The notes beneath the pieces are model-generated. The model was not told the origin of the DNA and searched no databases. It saw only the letters and a list, made by a program, of their open reading frames with translations. A DNA stretch of 64,000 bases, from contig NZ_NFKI01000003.1 in assembly GCF_002160305.1 (NCBI RefSeq), forward strand, positions 85,109 to 149,108. Reading direction: 5' to 3'. Below are positions 17,507-26,158 of the stretch, piece by piece; the first letter of the stretch is position 1, and the number at the start of each line of letters is the position of its first letter. The DNA comes from Pseudoflavonifractor sp. An184. Lineage in GTDB: Bacteria; Bacillota; Clostridia; Oscillospirales; Oscillospiraceae. A program made the position numbers and the translations under genes.

Positions 17507-17550
17507 GGTCCGAGTGGGGAGACTCGAACTCCCGGCATCTTGCTCCCAAA
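17506..17550 (-). other. 3' half of the ancestral tRNA-Pro(UGG): left attachment site of the island
   Basis: On the minus strand the sequence runs from the anticodon loop (TTTGGGAG) through 3' anticodon stem GCAAG, variable loop ATGCC, T arm GGGAG-TTCGAGT-CTCCC, acceptor CACTCGG, then ACCA. The 5' half is missing here; island DNA joins at 17551. The 5' half at 41001-41039 has the complementary stem CTTGC and acceptor CCGGGTG, so the two restore a complete tRNA-Pro when joined at the shared TTTGGGAGC core. Confidence 0.85.
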
Positions 17551-17934
17551 TGTGTGTCTGAACCTTCAGCTGGTACTCTACCGCCCTCTTTGGCCCTTTC
17601 CTCTGCTTGGGCAGTTCCTCTTTAACACTCTTTTGCCCTGCTTGTTTCAAGAAACCCTTTCGTCTTTTGGGATTTGTGTGGGATTAGATTCTGTGTATTA
17701 AAAGATGTTCCGCCAGATTTGAGGGGCGATGACAGGCCAATCACCTCAGAGCAGAGGCGCAGAAACTGCGCCGCATAAACAAAGAATAAAGCACTCTTTG
17801 CAAGCAGCCAGTAAAGTTAACTCATTTTACCATGCCGCCGCGCAAAAGACAACAAAGGCATACACGGGGCAATAAAGTAGTGGCTATTTCTCTCTTTCTG
17901 TGGTATTGTTCGTTTGCCAAAAGGAGGCGACGAT
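17551..17934. other. Left end of the island before the recombinase genes
   Basis: No gene. It contains TGGGATTTGTGTGGGATTAG with repeated TGGGAT (possible arm site), and a stretch near 17770-17795 (GCCGCATAAACAAAGAATAAA) almost the same as the one just before xis in element B2 (36733-36755). This suggests that an xis gene was lost here by deletion. Confidence 0.45.
17881..17909 (+). promoter_or_regulatory. Conserved integrase-module promoter (B1 copy)
   Basis: TGGCTA (17881-17886), 17 bp, TG-G-TATTGT (17904-17909), followed by the recombinase ribosome site. Confidence 0.65.
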
Positions 17935-18645
17935 ATGCAGAAAGAAACTAACCTCACGGTAGGCCGGTGGTGCGACCGCTGGTTTTACGAGAATCAGGTC
18001 AGATGGAGCGGCAGCACTGTGGGCGGATACCGCAACCTGATCTACCGCCACATCCTCCCCGGAATCGGGGATATCCGGCTGGCGGAGCTATCAGAAGGCA
18101 CCGTCACCAGTTTCTATGATAGCCTGCGGAACCAGGGACTGAGCACAAGAAGCGTCTGGTGCGTCCATCTGCTCCTGCGGCGCTGCATGGACGAAGCGGC
18201 CCGCGACCAGCGTATCCCCTACAACCCGGTGCGGCTTTGTCAGGAGCCACAAGCAGAAGCGTATAAAACTGCTCCCTTGCGCCTGGGGCAGCTCCAGCGG
18301 TACCTGAACGCAGCGGAACAACTGGGCGCACTCCCTCTCATCTACACAGGACTATCCAGCGGCCTGCGACAATGTGAACTCATCACCTTGTCGTGGGCCG
18401 ATTTTCATGTCCGCTGCCGGTACATACTCAAGGGACAGCGCCTGCTGACCCTCAACAGCAGGGCGGAGCATCTTCTGGAACGGATACCGGAAACCGGCCG
18501 CCATGTGTTTCTCAACCCCAAGACCGGAGCGCCGTACCAGCTCCACGAGTTTTACTATCTGCACAAGCGGATTCTAAAACAAGCAGGGCTTCCGTGGGTG
18601 GCCTTCCGGAACCTGCAGCGTCAGTGCATGGAGGTGGGGATATGA
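17935..18645 (+). CDS. Tyrosine recombinase-like protein lacking the catalytic C-terminus
   Basis: 236 aa from ATG 17935 (AAGGAGG eight bases upstream). The core-binding domain and the first catalytic arginine (SSGLRQCE) are recognisable, but the His-x-x-Arg block reads AFRNLQRQC instead of FHDLRHTC and the protein stops there, with no GH...Y segment. It cannot cut DNA by the usual mechanism. The end is coupled by ATGA overlap to the next recombinase, so it may be a structural or DNA-binding partner. Confidence 0.75.
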   Translation: MQKETNLTVGRWCDRWFYENQVRWSGSTVGGYRNLIYRHILPGIGDIRLAELSEGTVTSFYDSLRNQGLSTRSVWCVHLLLRRCMDEAARDQRIPYNPVRLCQEPQAEAYKTAPLRLGQLQRYLNAAEQLGALPLIYTGLSSGLRQCELITLSWADFHVRCRYILKGQRLLTLNSRAEHLLERIPETGRHVFLNPKTGAPYQLHEFYYLHKRILKQAGLPWVAFRNLQRQCMEVGI

Positions 18646-19610
18646 CGCTGAAAGACTATATTCTCCGCTGGCAGGAGGTCTACGACAAGAACCAGAGCCG
18701 TCCGACCACATACGCAGCTCATGGCTACCTCTTCAAGAACCACATTCTCCCCGGACTTGGGGAGATCCAGCTCTCTGAATTGACTGTAGAGCAAGTCGGA
18801 GATTTCCTGGAGGAGCGAAAACGCTTTGGCGGTCACCGTCCGGAAAGCCCTGAATACCCAGGGCTGGGGGAGCATACCATGCGGCACATCCACCGGCTGC
18901 TCCAGCAATGTCTGGATCAGGCGATCCGAGATGGGCTGATAGCGGACAACCCCGCCCGAGCATTTCACCACCCAAAGCCCAAGAAGGTCAGCGCCAATGT
19001 GCTGACGCCCGCAGAAGTGGAGGACTATCTGGACGCAGCGGAGCGGTTGGGCCACCTCCCCATGTTCTTGCTGGCGCTGACGGTGGGACTTCGGCAAGGC
19101 GAACTGATTGCCCTAAAATGGAGCGACCTGGATGTAAAAGCGCGGACGCTGACTATCACCGAGAAACGCTCAGTGGAACGGCGGGAGCTGGTGGAATACG
19201 GAAATGATACCAGAACCGTCAGTCTAACGGAGGAAGTCGTTAAGCTCCTGCGCTTGGAACATGCCAAACACTCGAGAAGTCCGCTCATGTTCATGCACCC
19301 GGCCACCCAGAAGCCCTACTCACCCCAGATGGTGCGCCGGCTGCACAATGAGATCATCCAAGAGGCCGGGCTGGATCACATCCGGTTTGCGGATCTCCGG
19401 CACACCTGCGCCGTCCTGTCGCTGAAAAACGGAATGGACACGAAAGAGGTTTCTCAGATGCTGGGCCACTTCAGGATCGCAATGACGCGGCAGAACTATG
19501 CACCATACCTGGCCCATACTGCCGCCAAAAGCGAAAGCAAGCCCAATGAAGCATCCACGGAAGATCTTAGGAAAGCGGCAAATATTCTGGATAATCTTCT
19601 GAAATTCTGA
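18642..19610 (+). CDS. Tyrosine recombinase / integrase of B1
   Basis: 322 aa. Core-binding domain about residues 1-110, catalytic domain with TVGLRQGE, FADLRHTCAVL, LGHFRIAMTRQNYAPY. Arg-I, Arg-II, the second His and Tyr are present; the first His of the HxxR box is Ala (FADLRHT). GGAGG lies before ATG 18642. It is close to the attachment site at 17506-17550 and is the best candidate for the enzyme that placed the island into tRNA-Pro. Confidence 0.85.
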   Translation: MTLKDYILRWQEVYDKNQSRPTTYAAHGYLFKNHILPGLGEIQLSELTVEQVGDFLEERKRFGGHRPESPEYPGLGEHTMRHIHRLLQQCLDQAIRDGLIADNPARAFHHPKPKKVSANVLTPAEVEDYLDAAERLGHLPMFLLALTVGLRQGELIALKWSDLDVKARTLTITEKRSVERRELVEYGNDTRTVSLTEEVVKLLRLEHAKHSRSPLMFMHPATQKPYSPQMVRRLHNEIIQEAGLDHIRFADLRHTCAVLSLKNGMDTKEVSQMLGHFRIAMTRQNYAPYLAHTAAKSESKPNEASTEDLRKAANILDNLLKF

Positions 19611-19664
19611 TGGATATTCTGCGGAAGGTGTGGTATATGTTTGGGTCACAAGGAGATGATGACG

Positions 19665-19979
19665 ATGGAAAACAAACTGCTCAAAGAGCTGTATGATTAC
19701 TTTTATGTCCGCCCGGAGCTTGACGAACAGGAGAACGAAGTGGAGGAGTGCCACAAAGCATTGATCGAGGCGCTGGCAAAGCCGGAACGCAAGCTGGTGC
19801 TACGAATCATTGATGCCCAGAACTTGATCATAGAACAGACCTCCCTCGACAGTTTTATTGCTGGCTTTGAACTGGCGTGGAGGCTCTCAATAGAACTGCA
19901 AAATGACGAAAACGAGCGCTCATTCTCCTATCGGACCAGGAGAACGGGCGCTCGTTGTGTATGGGAAGACGAAATATAA
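19665..19979 (+). CDS. DUF6809 family protein
   Basis: 104 aa, beginning MENKLLKELYDYFYVRPEL and with the family's C-terminal IAGFELAWRLSIEL helix, plus a basic tail. ATG 19665 was chosen (AAGGAG nine bases before); ATGs at 19656 and 19659 are also possible. It follows the recombinase pair by 54 bases and is probably in the same transcript. Confidence 0.7.
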   Translation: MENKLLKELYDYFYVRPELDEQENEVEECHKALIEALAKPERKLVLRIIDAQNLIIEQTSLDSFIAGFELAWRLSIELQNDENERSFSYRTRRTGARCVWEDEI

Positions 19980-19983
19980 AATG

Positions 19984-20013
19984 AGCCTGGGCAGCCCTCG
20001 AAAAGCTGCCCAG
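19984..20013. terminator. Shared terminator between convergent DUF6809 and anti-sigma genes
   Basis: CCTGGGCAGC and GCTGCCCAGG form a 10-bp stem around a 9-base loop. Confidence 0.65.
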
Positions 20014-20035
20014 GCATTCTGCTTGTAGGCTTGGT

Positions 20036-20695
20036 TCAGCGTTCCCACAGAAGGACCGCATCCGCCACAGCCTGCTCAAATTCGGCCTGCGCCAGACCGG
20101 GGAGTTCCAGATAATCTCCCACCAAATAGTAGACCGCATCCACCTGCCGATCCACCTGATAGGTAGCTGTCTCAAAGTCGGTCAGCAGACCGTTGCCGAT
20201 GCACAAATGTCCCTCACGATCCGGCATCACATCTGAGCGAAGGGTGCGGTCAAAATAGAGGAAAACAGCATTCCGTCCGTTCACCTCCCGGCTGAAGCCG
20301 TGGAAAGAATCGTAGCTTCCGCCGTGATAGTAGAGGTCGATCACCTCATCCACCGCAAGCTCTGCCGTCACCAGACCGTCCGTATAGGATATCGGCTGCG
20401 GAACATCGGCCGCACCCGCCAAAACAATGGAGAAGATCAGCATGACCGCCACGGCGATCAGGACCGCCCGCCGACGCCCACGGGAAAACTTCTTCTTCAC
20501 TCCCTGAAGAACACGGGCTTCCGTTTCCGACTCCTGAGAGAGCGAGGGGACGGGAGCATCCTCCTTCATTTCCGCCAAACAGGCGCGGCATTCCTGGCAT
20601 TGTGCCACATGGGCTTCGATCTCCTGCTTGCTGGCCTCGCTGCACAGCCCGTCGCAGTACAGGGGCAGCAGGTCGCGGATGATATCACATTTCAT
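20036..20695 (-). CDS. Anti-sigma factor (zf-HC2 type, single membrane span)
   Basis: 219 aa. An N-terminal zinc-finger (HVAQCQECRACL, about residues 29-40), a linker, one membrane segment (VLIAVAVMLIFSIVLAGAA, about 78-96) and an extracytoplasmic domain of about 120 residues that presumably senses a signal. It would hold the sigma factor encoded just upstream at the membrane. The start overlaps the sigma stop (TAATG), a typical coupled pair. Confidence 0.85.
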   Translation of the reverse strand: MKCDIIRDLLPLYCDGLCSEASKQEIEAHVAQCQECRACLAEMKEDAPVPSLSQESETEARVLQGVKKKFSRGRRRAVLIAVAVMLIFSIVLAGAADVPQPISYTDGLVTAELAVDEVIDLYYHGGSYDSFHGFSREVNGRNAVFLYFDRTLRSDVMPDREGHLCIGNGLLTDFETATYQVDRQVDAVYYLVGDYLELPGLAQAEFEQAVADAVLLWER

Positions 20696-21165
20696 TATAA
20701 TCCCTCCTTGATTTTCTGTTTCGCACGATAATAAGTCACTCTGGCCCAGTTTTCAGATTTGCCGAACAATTCGCCGATCTGAGTATAGGGTAGTTCTGCA
20801 AAGACCCGCAGGGTAAATACTTCCCGATATGGCTCTGGCAGAGCATGGAGTCGCTGATGGATCTGGCGAGCGTTTTCCTGGATGAGCAGATCCTCTTCTA
20901 CATTCTGAGGGGAAGGCATCTGCTCCAGGGCCTCATCTCCGGCCTGCCGTTTTGCCTTTCTCAAGTAGGAAAGCCAACAGTTCTTTCCGATTTGGCACAG
21001 CCATACGGACAGCCTGCATTTTCCTTGAAAGGAGGCACTGTGTTCAATGGCACGACAGAAGGTCTCCTGGGTCAATTCTTCTGCCAACGCTTGGTTCCCA
21101 CAGAGTCCTGTCAGATAGCGGTACACCACGGGGAACTGCTCCTTGTACAGTTGGTCAAAATCCAT
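20695..21165 (-). CDS. ECF RNA polymerase sigma factor
   Basis: 156 aa. Region 2 (YRYLTGLCGNQALAEELTQETFCRAIEHSASFQGKCRLSVWL) and region 4 (LPEPYREVFTLRVFAELPYTQIGELFGKSENWARVTYYRAKQKI) are complete. ATG 21165 sits after GAGGTGG; upstream GTGs are weaker. It forms an operon with the anti-sigma gene inside the tRNA-Pro island; what it controls is not visible. Confidence 0.9.
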   Translation of the reverse strand: MDFDQLYKEQFPVVYRYLTGLCGNQALAEELTQETFCRAIEHSASFQGKCRLSVWLCQIGKNCWLSYLRKAKRQAGDEALEQMPSPQNVEEDLLIQENARQIHQRLHALPEPYREVFTLRVFAELPYTQIGELFGKSENWARVTYYRAKQKIKEGL

Positions 21166-21174
21166 CCACACCAC

Positions 21175-21404
21175 CTCGCTTTCTGCCTATATGACGCACA
21201 TCAATGCGGGTTGTTACAGAATTTTTATGAATTGACCCAGAGCACATGGTATCTCCAAAAGTTATTTAGAAGCTGTGTTTGATTTGAAACAAGTGTCTGA
21301 AAATAAAAGCAAAAATCTGAAAAATGGATTTTTAATAGACAAAGCGCTCCGCCTTTGCTAAAATTATTCCATATAAGTATAAACCCAGCACATGAGGTGT
21401 TATT
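21175..21404. promoter_or_regulatory. Divergent region between sigma factor and type I RM locus, with RM promoter
   Basis: AT-rich. On the plus strand TAGACA (21336-21341), 17 bp, TAAAAT (21359-21364) is a good promoter 41 bases before the HTH regulator. No gene here. Confidence 0.6.
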
Positions 21405-21620
21405 ATGACCGTTTGCTACAATAAACTGTGGAAACTCTTGATTGATAAGAATATGAAAAAGAAGGATCTGCGCCTGGCTACAGGTATTTCTACCACTGCT
21501 CTTGCCAAACTGGGCAAGAATGAGCATGTCAGCACGGAGATCCTCACTAAGATCTGCAAAGCACTGGACTGTGATTTTTGCGATATTATCGAGCTGGTGA
21601 AGGAGAAAAATGACGATTGA
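21405..21620 (+). CDS. Cro/CI-type HTH regulator of the type I RM locus
   Basis: 71 aa. A single Xre-like helix-turn-helix (KKDLRLATGISTTALAKLGKNEHVSTEILTKICKALDCDFCDII), the YozG / HTH_26 type. It lies first in the restriction operon, 89 bases before hsdM, so it probably acts as a control protein that delays or limits restriction gene expression. ATG 21405 follows GAGGTG. Confidence 0.8.
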   Translation: MTVCYNKLWKLLIDKNMKKKDLRLATGISTTALAKLGKNEHVSTEILTKICKALDCDFCDIIELVKEKNDD

Positions 21621-21709
21621 CTATAAGTCCGTTTTTAAGGACAGACAAATCTGTAGACTGCTATTATGAGGAATTAGTATCTTTTCCAAACAATCCCGGA
21701 GGTAAAAAT

Positions 21710-23488
21710 ATGTCAATGAATAAACTGCAACAGCAGACAAATGCAAATATACAGGCAAAAGCGAATCTGATTTGGGAAATTGCTACCCACTTAGTAGGAC
21801 TATTTAAACCCCATGAATACGGTAAGGTCATTCTGCCTATGACGGTGCTGAAGCGTTTTGATGATGCCCTGAGGCCAACCAAAGCTTCCGTTGTAGAAAT
21901 GGCAGAGAAACTGGATGCACAGCATGTTGAAGGTGCTGCCCGTGATGGCATCCTGTGTCGCATCTCTGGCTTTGACTTCTACAATACCAGCAATTATGAT
22001 TTTGCAAAGTTGATTGCTGACCCGGATAATGTGGAGATCAATTTTGAAGCATATTTGCAGGGCTTTTCCTCCAATATCAAAGATATCATCGACAACTTTG
22101 ACTTTGCGAATACTGTAAAGCTAATGGTCAAAGGTGGCGTTCTATTCGTGACGCTTCAGGAGTTCAACTCAGCAAAGGCTGACATGTCCCCGGAGAAGAT
22201 TACCTCCGCCGACATGGGCTACATTTTTGAAGAACTAATTCGAAAATTTTCTGAATCTTATGATGAGCAAGCCGGAGCCCACTTTACCAGTCGGGATATT
22301 ATTTATCTGATGACGGAGCTCCTGGTTGCCCCAGAAAAGACGCAAATTATGGAGGAGGGCTGTACTAAGACGGCATATGATATGGCCATGGGCACATCTC
22401 AGATGTTGGGGTGCCTGACTGAGCGACTTCATTCTATTAGCGAGGAGGCCGTGCTAACCTGCTTCGGACAGGAGTTCAACCCCGAAACCTACGCTATTGC
22501 AAAGGCGGATATGCTCATCAAGGGCGGCAATGCATCCGGAATGAAGTACGGTGACACATTGAGCGATGATGCCTTTAGCGGTTATGAGTTTGACTATATC
22601 ATCTCCAATCCTCCGTTCGGCATTGACTGGAAACGTGAAAAAGTTCAGGTGGAGGCGGAGGCCAAGCGCGGCTATGACGGCCGGTTTGGTCCGGGACTGC
22701 CTGCCATCTCCGATGGACAGATGCTCTTCTTGCTCAATGGAGTAAAGAAGCTGAAGGAGGGCTCCGGCAGAATGGCAATCATTCAGAATGGGTCTTCTCT
22801 ATTTACCGGTGATGCGGGTTCCGGCGCATCTGAAATCCGCCGGTTTGTAATTGAAGGTGACCTGGTGGATACTATCATTCAGTTGCCAACCGATCTGTTT
22901 TACAATACTGGAATTACAACCTATATTTGGGTACTTACCAAAGGCAAAGATGTGTACCGCAGAGGAAAGGTACAACTCATCGACGCCAGCAAATGTTTCG
23001 TGAAGCGCCGCAAGAACATTGGGTCTAAACGAGTTGATCTGGATGATGTTTGCATTGATCTTATCCTTAGAGCTTATGAGGGTTTTGAAAATGAAATTTA
23101 TAAAGAAGACGATCTTGTAGTAGAGTCCAAAGTATTTGAAAATAGTTTCTTCGGTTTCACAAAGGTAACGGTGGAGACCGCCCAGGCAGACAAGGACGGC
23201 AAGCCCATCCTGAAGAAAGGCAAGAAACAACCAGTCAAGGGAGCATCCGATACGGAAATCATCCCCTTGTCCGAAGATAGCGAAGAATACATGAAAAAGA
23301 ATGTTCTGCCGTATAACCCTCTGGCCTACATCGACCCGGCAAAGGATAAAATTGGCTATGAGGTACCCTTTACCCGCCTGTTCTATAAGTTTGAGGCACC
23401 AGCATCCTCTGATTCCATTTTCGGGGAGATTAAGGCTCTGGAGGCAGAAGAAACAATTCTGATGAAGGAGTTGTTTGGAAATGCGTGA
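21710..23488 (+). CDS. hsdM: Type I restriction-modification DNA methyltransferase subunit HsdM
   Basis: 592 aa from ATG 21710 (GGAGGTAAAAATATG). N-terminal helical domain (KANLIWEIATHLVGLFKPHEYGKVILPMTVLKRFDD), FTSRDIIYLMTELL before the catalytic core, NPPFG (about 300, adenine methylation motif IV). Motif I, usually DPxCGxGG, reads AYDMAMGTSQMLGC here, an unusual SAM-site variant. It would methylate adenine within the HsdS target. The stop overlaps hsdS. A frame extending to 21617 has no ribosome site. Confidence 0.9.
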   Translation: MSMNKLQQQTNANIQAKANLIWEIATHLVGLFKPHEYGKVILPMTVLKRFDDALRPTKASVVEMAEKLDAQHVEGAARDGILCRISGFDFYNTSNYDFAKLIADPDNVEINFEAYLQGFSSNIKDIIDNFDFANTVKLMVKGGVLFVTLQEFNSAKADMSPEKITSADMGYIFEELIRKFSESYDEQAGAHFTSRDIIYLMTELLVAPEKTQIMEEGCTKTAYDMAMGTSQMLGCLTERLHSISEEAVLTCFGQEFNPETYAIAKADMLIKGGNASGMKYGDTLSDDAFSGYEFDYIISNPPFGIDWKREKVQVEAEAKRGYDGRFGPGLPAISDGQMLFLLNGVKKLKEGSGRMAIIQNGSSLFTGDAGSGASEIRRFVIEGDLVDTIIQLPTDLFYNTGITTYIWVLTKGKDVYRRGKVQLIDASKCFVKRRKNIGSKRVDLDDVCIDLILRAYEGFENEIYKEDDLVVESKVFENSFFGFTKVTVETAQADKDGKPILKKGKKQPVKGASDTEIIPLSEDSEEYMKKNVLPYNPLAYIDPAKDKIGYEVPFTRLFYKFEAPASSDSIFGEIKALEAEETILMKELFGNA

Positions 23489-24785
23489 AATGAAGGACAG
23501 TGGTGTTGCATGGATTGATAATATCCCAAAGGACTGGGCTATCATTCCCCTTAAAATGGTAGCAGAGTACAGGAAAGGGTTGTCTATTACAAAAGCTGAT
23601 TTGTCCGAAACAGGGATACCAGTTGTTAGCTATGGGCAAATCCACTCCAAGCTGAATAGTGGAACACATCTTAGTGATAACTTAATTCGTTTTGTTTCGC
23701 CGTCCTATTTAAGCAGCAACCCATCATCAATAGGGAAATATGGCGATTTATTATTTGCAGATACCTCTGAAGATTATGAGGGAATCGGAAATGCCGTCTA
23801 CCTTGATACTTCGGAATGCGTTTTTGCAGGATATCACACTATTATTGTGCGGCCAACAATTGACATGGAGAGGAAGTATTTGGCCTATCTTTGCCGCTCA
23901 GATTGTTGGAGAAGCCAACTCCGTGCAAGGGCATTTGGAATCAAGGTTTATAGTGTGACGCAGACAATGCTTAAAAGCGTTTCAATCTTGCTGCCACCTA
24001 CAAGTGAACAGCAAAAAATTGTATCCATCCTTGATTTGAAATGCTGTCAAATTAATGATCTCATTGCCAACGGAGAAGCCCAAATTGAAAAATTGAAGCA
24101 ATACAAGCAAAGTGTGATTGCCGAGGTCGTCACGAAGGGACTTGACCCAACGGTGCCAATGAAAGACAGCGGTGTTGCATGGATTGGGGATATTCCAGCG
24201 CATTGGGAAGTAAAAAGAGGAAAGGCACTGTTCCAAGAAACCGAAGCAAGATCCATTGATGGAAGCGAAGAATTACTGACCGTATCACAATATACAGGTA
24301 TTACTCCGAGATCGCAGAAGAATGTAAATATGTTTGAGGCCCTCACTTTAGAAGGATATAAGATATGCGAAATTGGAGATATTGCCGCAAATACAATGTG
24401 GTTATGGGCTGGAGCGATTGGTGTTTCTAAATATCGTGGGGTGATCAGCCCTTCTTACAATGTGTATAGACAAAAATCCAGCGAATATGTACCTGAGTAT
24501 TTAGACATTCTTTTGAGGGCACCCATGCTGGTTCAAGAATACGCTTCATTGTCGACTGGCATTAGAGTTTCTCGCCTTCGGTGTTATCCCAAGGATTTCT
24601 TGAATATAAGGTTCCCTGTACCGCCGTTAAAGGAACAAGAAAAAATACTCTGTTTCTTTGCCAAGAAATTTGCAGCTGTGGATCGTCTGATTTCCATCAA
24701 GCAAGACAAAATTGAAAAGTTGGAACAGTATAAGCGTTCTCTGATTTATGAGTATGTTACTGGAAAGAAAGAGGTAACTGTATAA
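23481..24785 (+). CDS. hsdS: Type I restriction specificity subunit HsdS
   Basis: 434 aa from ATG 23481 (AAGGAG ten bases before). It has the two-fold pattern of HsdS: each half starts MKDSGVAWI...IP..W, contains a target-recognition domain, and ends in a helical spacer (QQKIVSILDLKC...IEKLKQYKQSVIAEVV and EQEKILCFFAKKF...IEKLEQYKRSLIYEYV). The two TRDs differ, so the site should be bipartite and asymmetric. It overlaps hsdM by 8 bases. Confidence 0.95.
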   Translation: MREMKDSGVAWIDNIPKDWAIIPLKMVAEYRKGLSITKADLSETGIPVVSYGQIHSKLNSGTHLSDNLIRFVSPSYLSSNPSSIGKYGDLLFADTSEDYEGIGNAVYLDTSECVFAGYHTIIVRPTIDMERKYLAYLCRSDCWRSQLRARAFGIKVYSVTQTMLKSVSILLPPTSEQQKIVSILDLKCCQINDLIANGEAQIEKLKQYKQSVIAEVVTKGLDPTVPMKDSGVAWIGDIPAHWEVKRGKALFQETEARSIDGSEELLTVSQYTGITPRSQKNVNMFEALTLEGYKICEIGDIAANTMWLWAGAIGVSKYRGVISPSYNVYRQKSSEYVPEYLDILLRAPMLVQEYASLSTGIRVSRLRCYPKDFLNIRFPVPPLKEQEKILCFFAKKFAAVDRLISIKQDKIEKLEQYKRSLIYEYVTGKKEVTV

Positions 24786-24906
24786 GCTCCCTGGGGATAA
24801 ATACGAAGAAACTCCAGGATGCCTTCAAAGAGCTCCTAAGGTTAACTCTGGCGCGAAAAAAACAAGGTATATTATGACCACAATAATATCTCATGGAGGT
24901 ATCCTA
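24786..24906 (+). promoter_or_regulatory. Spacer in the RM operon with a possible internal promoter
   Basis: 121 bases with a TATATTAT box (about 24870) before the next ribosome site. No -35 of good quality, so this is only a possibility. Confidence 0.3.
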
Positions 24907-25965
24907 ATGGATGAATTGATTCCCGACAAAGCAGGTAGCATGCCAGTTGAAATACCGCAGGATGCGATGCCCGTCCCGGAAGAGGGAAAGTGCCTATACA
25001 TTACCCAAGAAAGCAAAGGCTTTGACTTCCAAGCCATTTTGGGCCAAGTTATTCAATGCGTAAATATGGGTGAAATTCTGGCCGAGATCAAAGCTGGAAC
25101 ACAGTATGTGGTTCAGATTCCTGCCGAGTTCCAAGCAGCCTATGAATCTGGCGAGATGTTTATCATGGAAAACATGAAGACCGGCAAAAAGTGGCCCAGC
25201 CTGATGAAGATCGCCGAAAACGGAAAGAAGCAGGTTGTGACACCTCTTCCTATTGCGGAGCAGGCAATCGTTCAAGGTAATCCGATACAAGAATTAGCCA
25301 ATAGTCATCATAATATCCTGATGCAACAGCAGATGGCAAGGCTAACCGAAATGGTAGAGCGCACATATCGTGTGGTCGAGCAAATAAAGCACGGCCAGAT
25401 GGATGATCGCATCGGTCTGCTGGAAGCTGGTAAAAACGGCTTAATCCTGGCAATGTCTATGCCAGAAGGTGAAGAACGTAACCGGCAGATCAACTCCAGC
25501 AGACAGAATCTCCTTATCGCTCAGGCGCAGATTAAAAAGACTCTTGAACGCCGCGCTGGCGAATTTGAACCACTGCCCAAATCAGGGCTAATCCGATTCA
25601 TGCGCGAGGTTGCCCATAGTGGCTATTTGGCAGAAAAAAGCCGAGCGGTTCAGGAAATGCAGGACTATTATGATTTGTATTTGCAGGCAACCAAGTTACT
25701 TGCAGCCTCTTATGCCATGTGCGGAAATTTGGAGACAGCAGAACAAACTTTTCTATTGAGTGAAGATGCTATTCAGTCTATCGATTTCAGCAAAGTGGAA
25801 ACCATACGCTATCAGCATAAGGCATTGACAGATATGTTCTATTCACACCCTGCCAGGTATATTGACACAGAACGGGTTGCATGCCTTGAGAAGGCAAGGC
25901 GTTATGATTATATGGCCATTGAGGTCAGCGGAGAGAAATTGTTGGAGGCGTTGGGAAATGGATAA
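24907..25965 (+). CDS. Unrecognised helical protein inside the type I RM operon
   Basis: 352 aa from ATG 24907 with GGAGG upstream. I do not recognise a family. Residues about 1-125 are mixed alpha/beta; about 130-225 is a long predicted helical, coiled-coil-like stretch (QQQMARLTEMVERTYRVVEQIKHGQMDDRIGLLEAGKNGLILAMSMPE shortened here); the C-terminal half is also helical (DYYDLYLQATKLLAASYAMCGNLETAEQTF). No signal peptide or nuclease motif is evident. It overlaps the next small gene by 8 bases and lies between hsdS and hsdR, so it probably modifies or adds to the defence locus. Confidence 0.7.
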   Translation: MDELIPDKAGSMPVEIPQDAMPVPEEGKCLYITQESKGFDFQAILGQVIQCVNMGEILAEIKAGTQYVVQIPAEFQAAYESGEMFIMENMKTGKKWPSLMKIAENGKKQVVTPLPIAEQAIVQGNPIQELANSHHNILMQQQMARLTEMVERTYRVVEQIKHGQMDDRIGLLEAGKNGLILAMSMPEGEERNRQINSSRQNLLIAQAQIKKTLERRAGEFEPLPKSGLIRFMREVAHSGYLAEKSRAVQEMQDYYDLYLQATKLLAASYAMCGNLETAEQTFLLSEDAIQSIDFSKVETIRYQHKALTDMFYSHPARYIDTERVACLEKARRYDYMAIEVSGEKLLEALGNG

Positions 25966-26146
25966 ACAGTTTAAAAAGCAGAAACTGGATAGTAAAGATT
26001 ACAAGGGTATGGAACAGGGCGCAAAGTATCTGAAGTGTGGGGTTGGATTGGCCGCGTCTATCGCGCTTTTTGTTAAAAATAAGGATAATCTAAAAGCCAT
26101 CGGAAAGAGTGCCCTCAAATTTACAGGCCGGGTCATAAAGATATAA
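25958..26146 (+). CDS. Small protein with a possible membrane segment, in the RM operon
   Basis: 62 aa, start ATG 25958 overlapping the preceding gene (ATGGATAA). It is very basic, with one apolar stretch (LKCGVGLAASIALFV, about residues 25-39) that may span or touch the membrane. No family recognised. It ends 12 bases before hsdR. Tight coupling with the 352-aa gene suggests the two work together. Confidence 0.6.
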   Translation: MDKQFKKQKLDSKDYKGMEQGAKYLKCGVGLAASIALFVKNKDNLKAIGKSALKFTGRVIKI

Positions 26147-26158
26147 GGGGCGTATATT

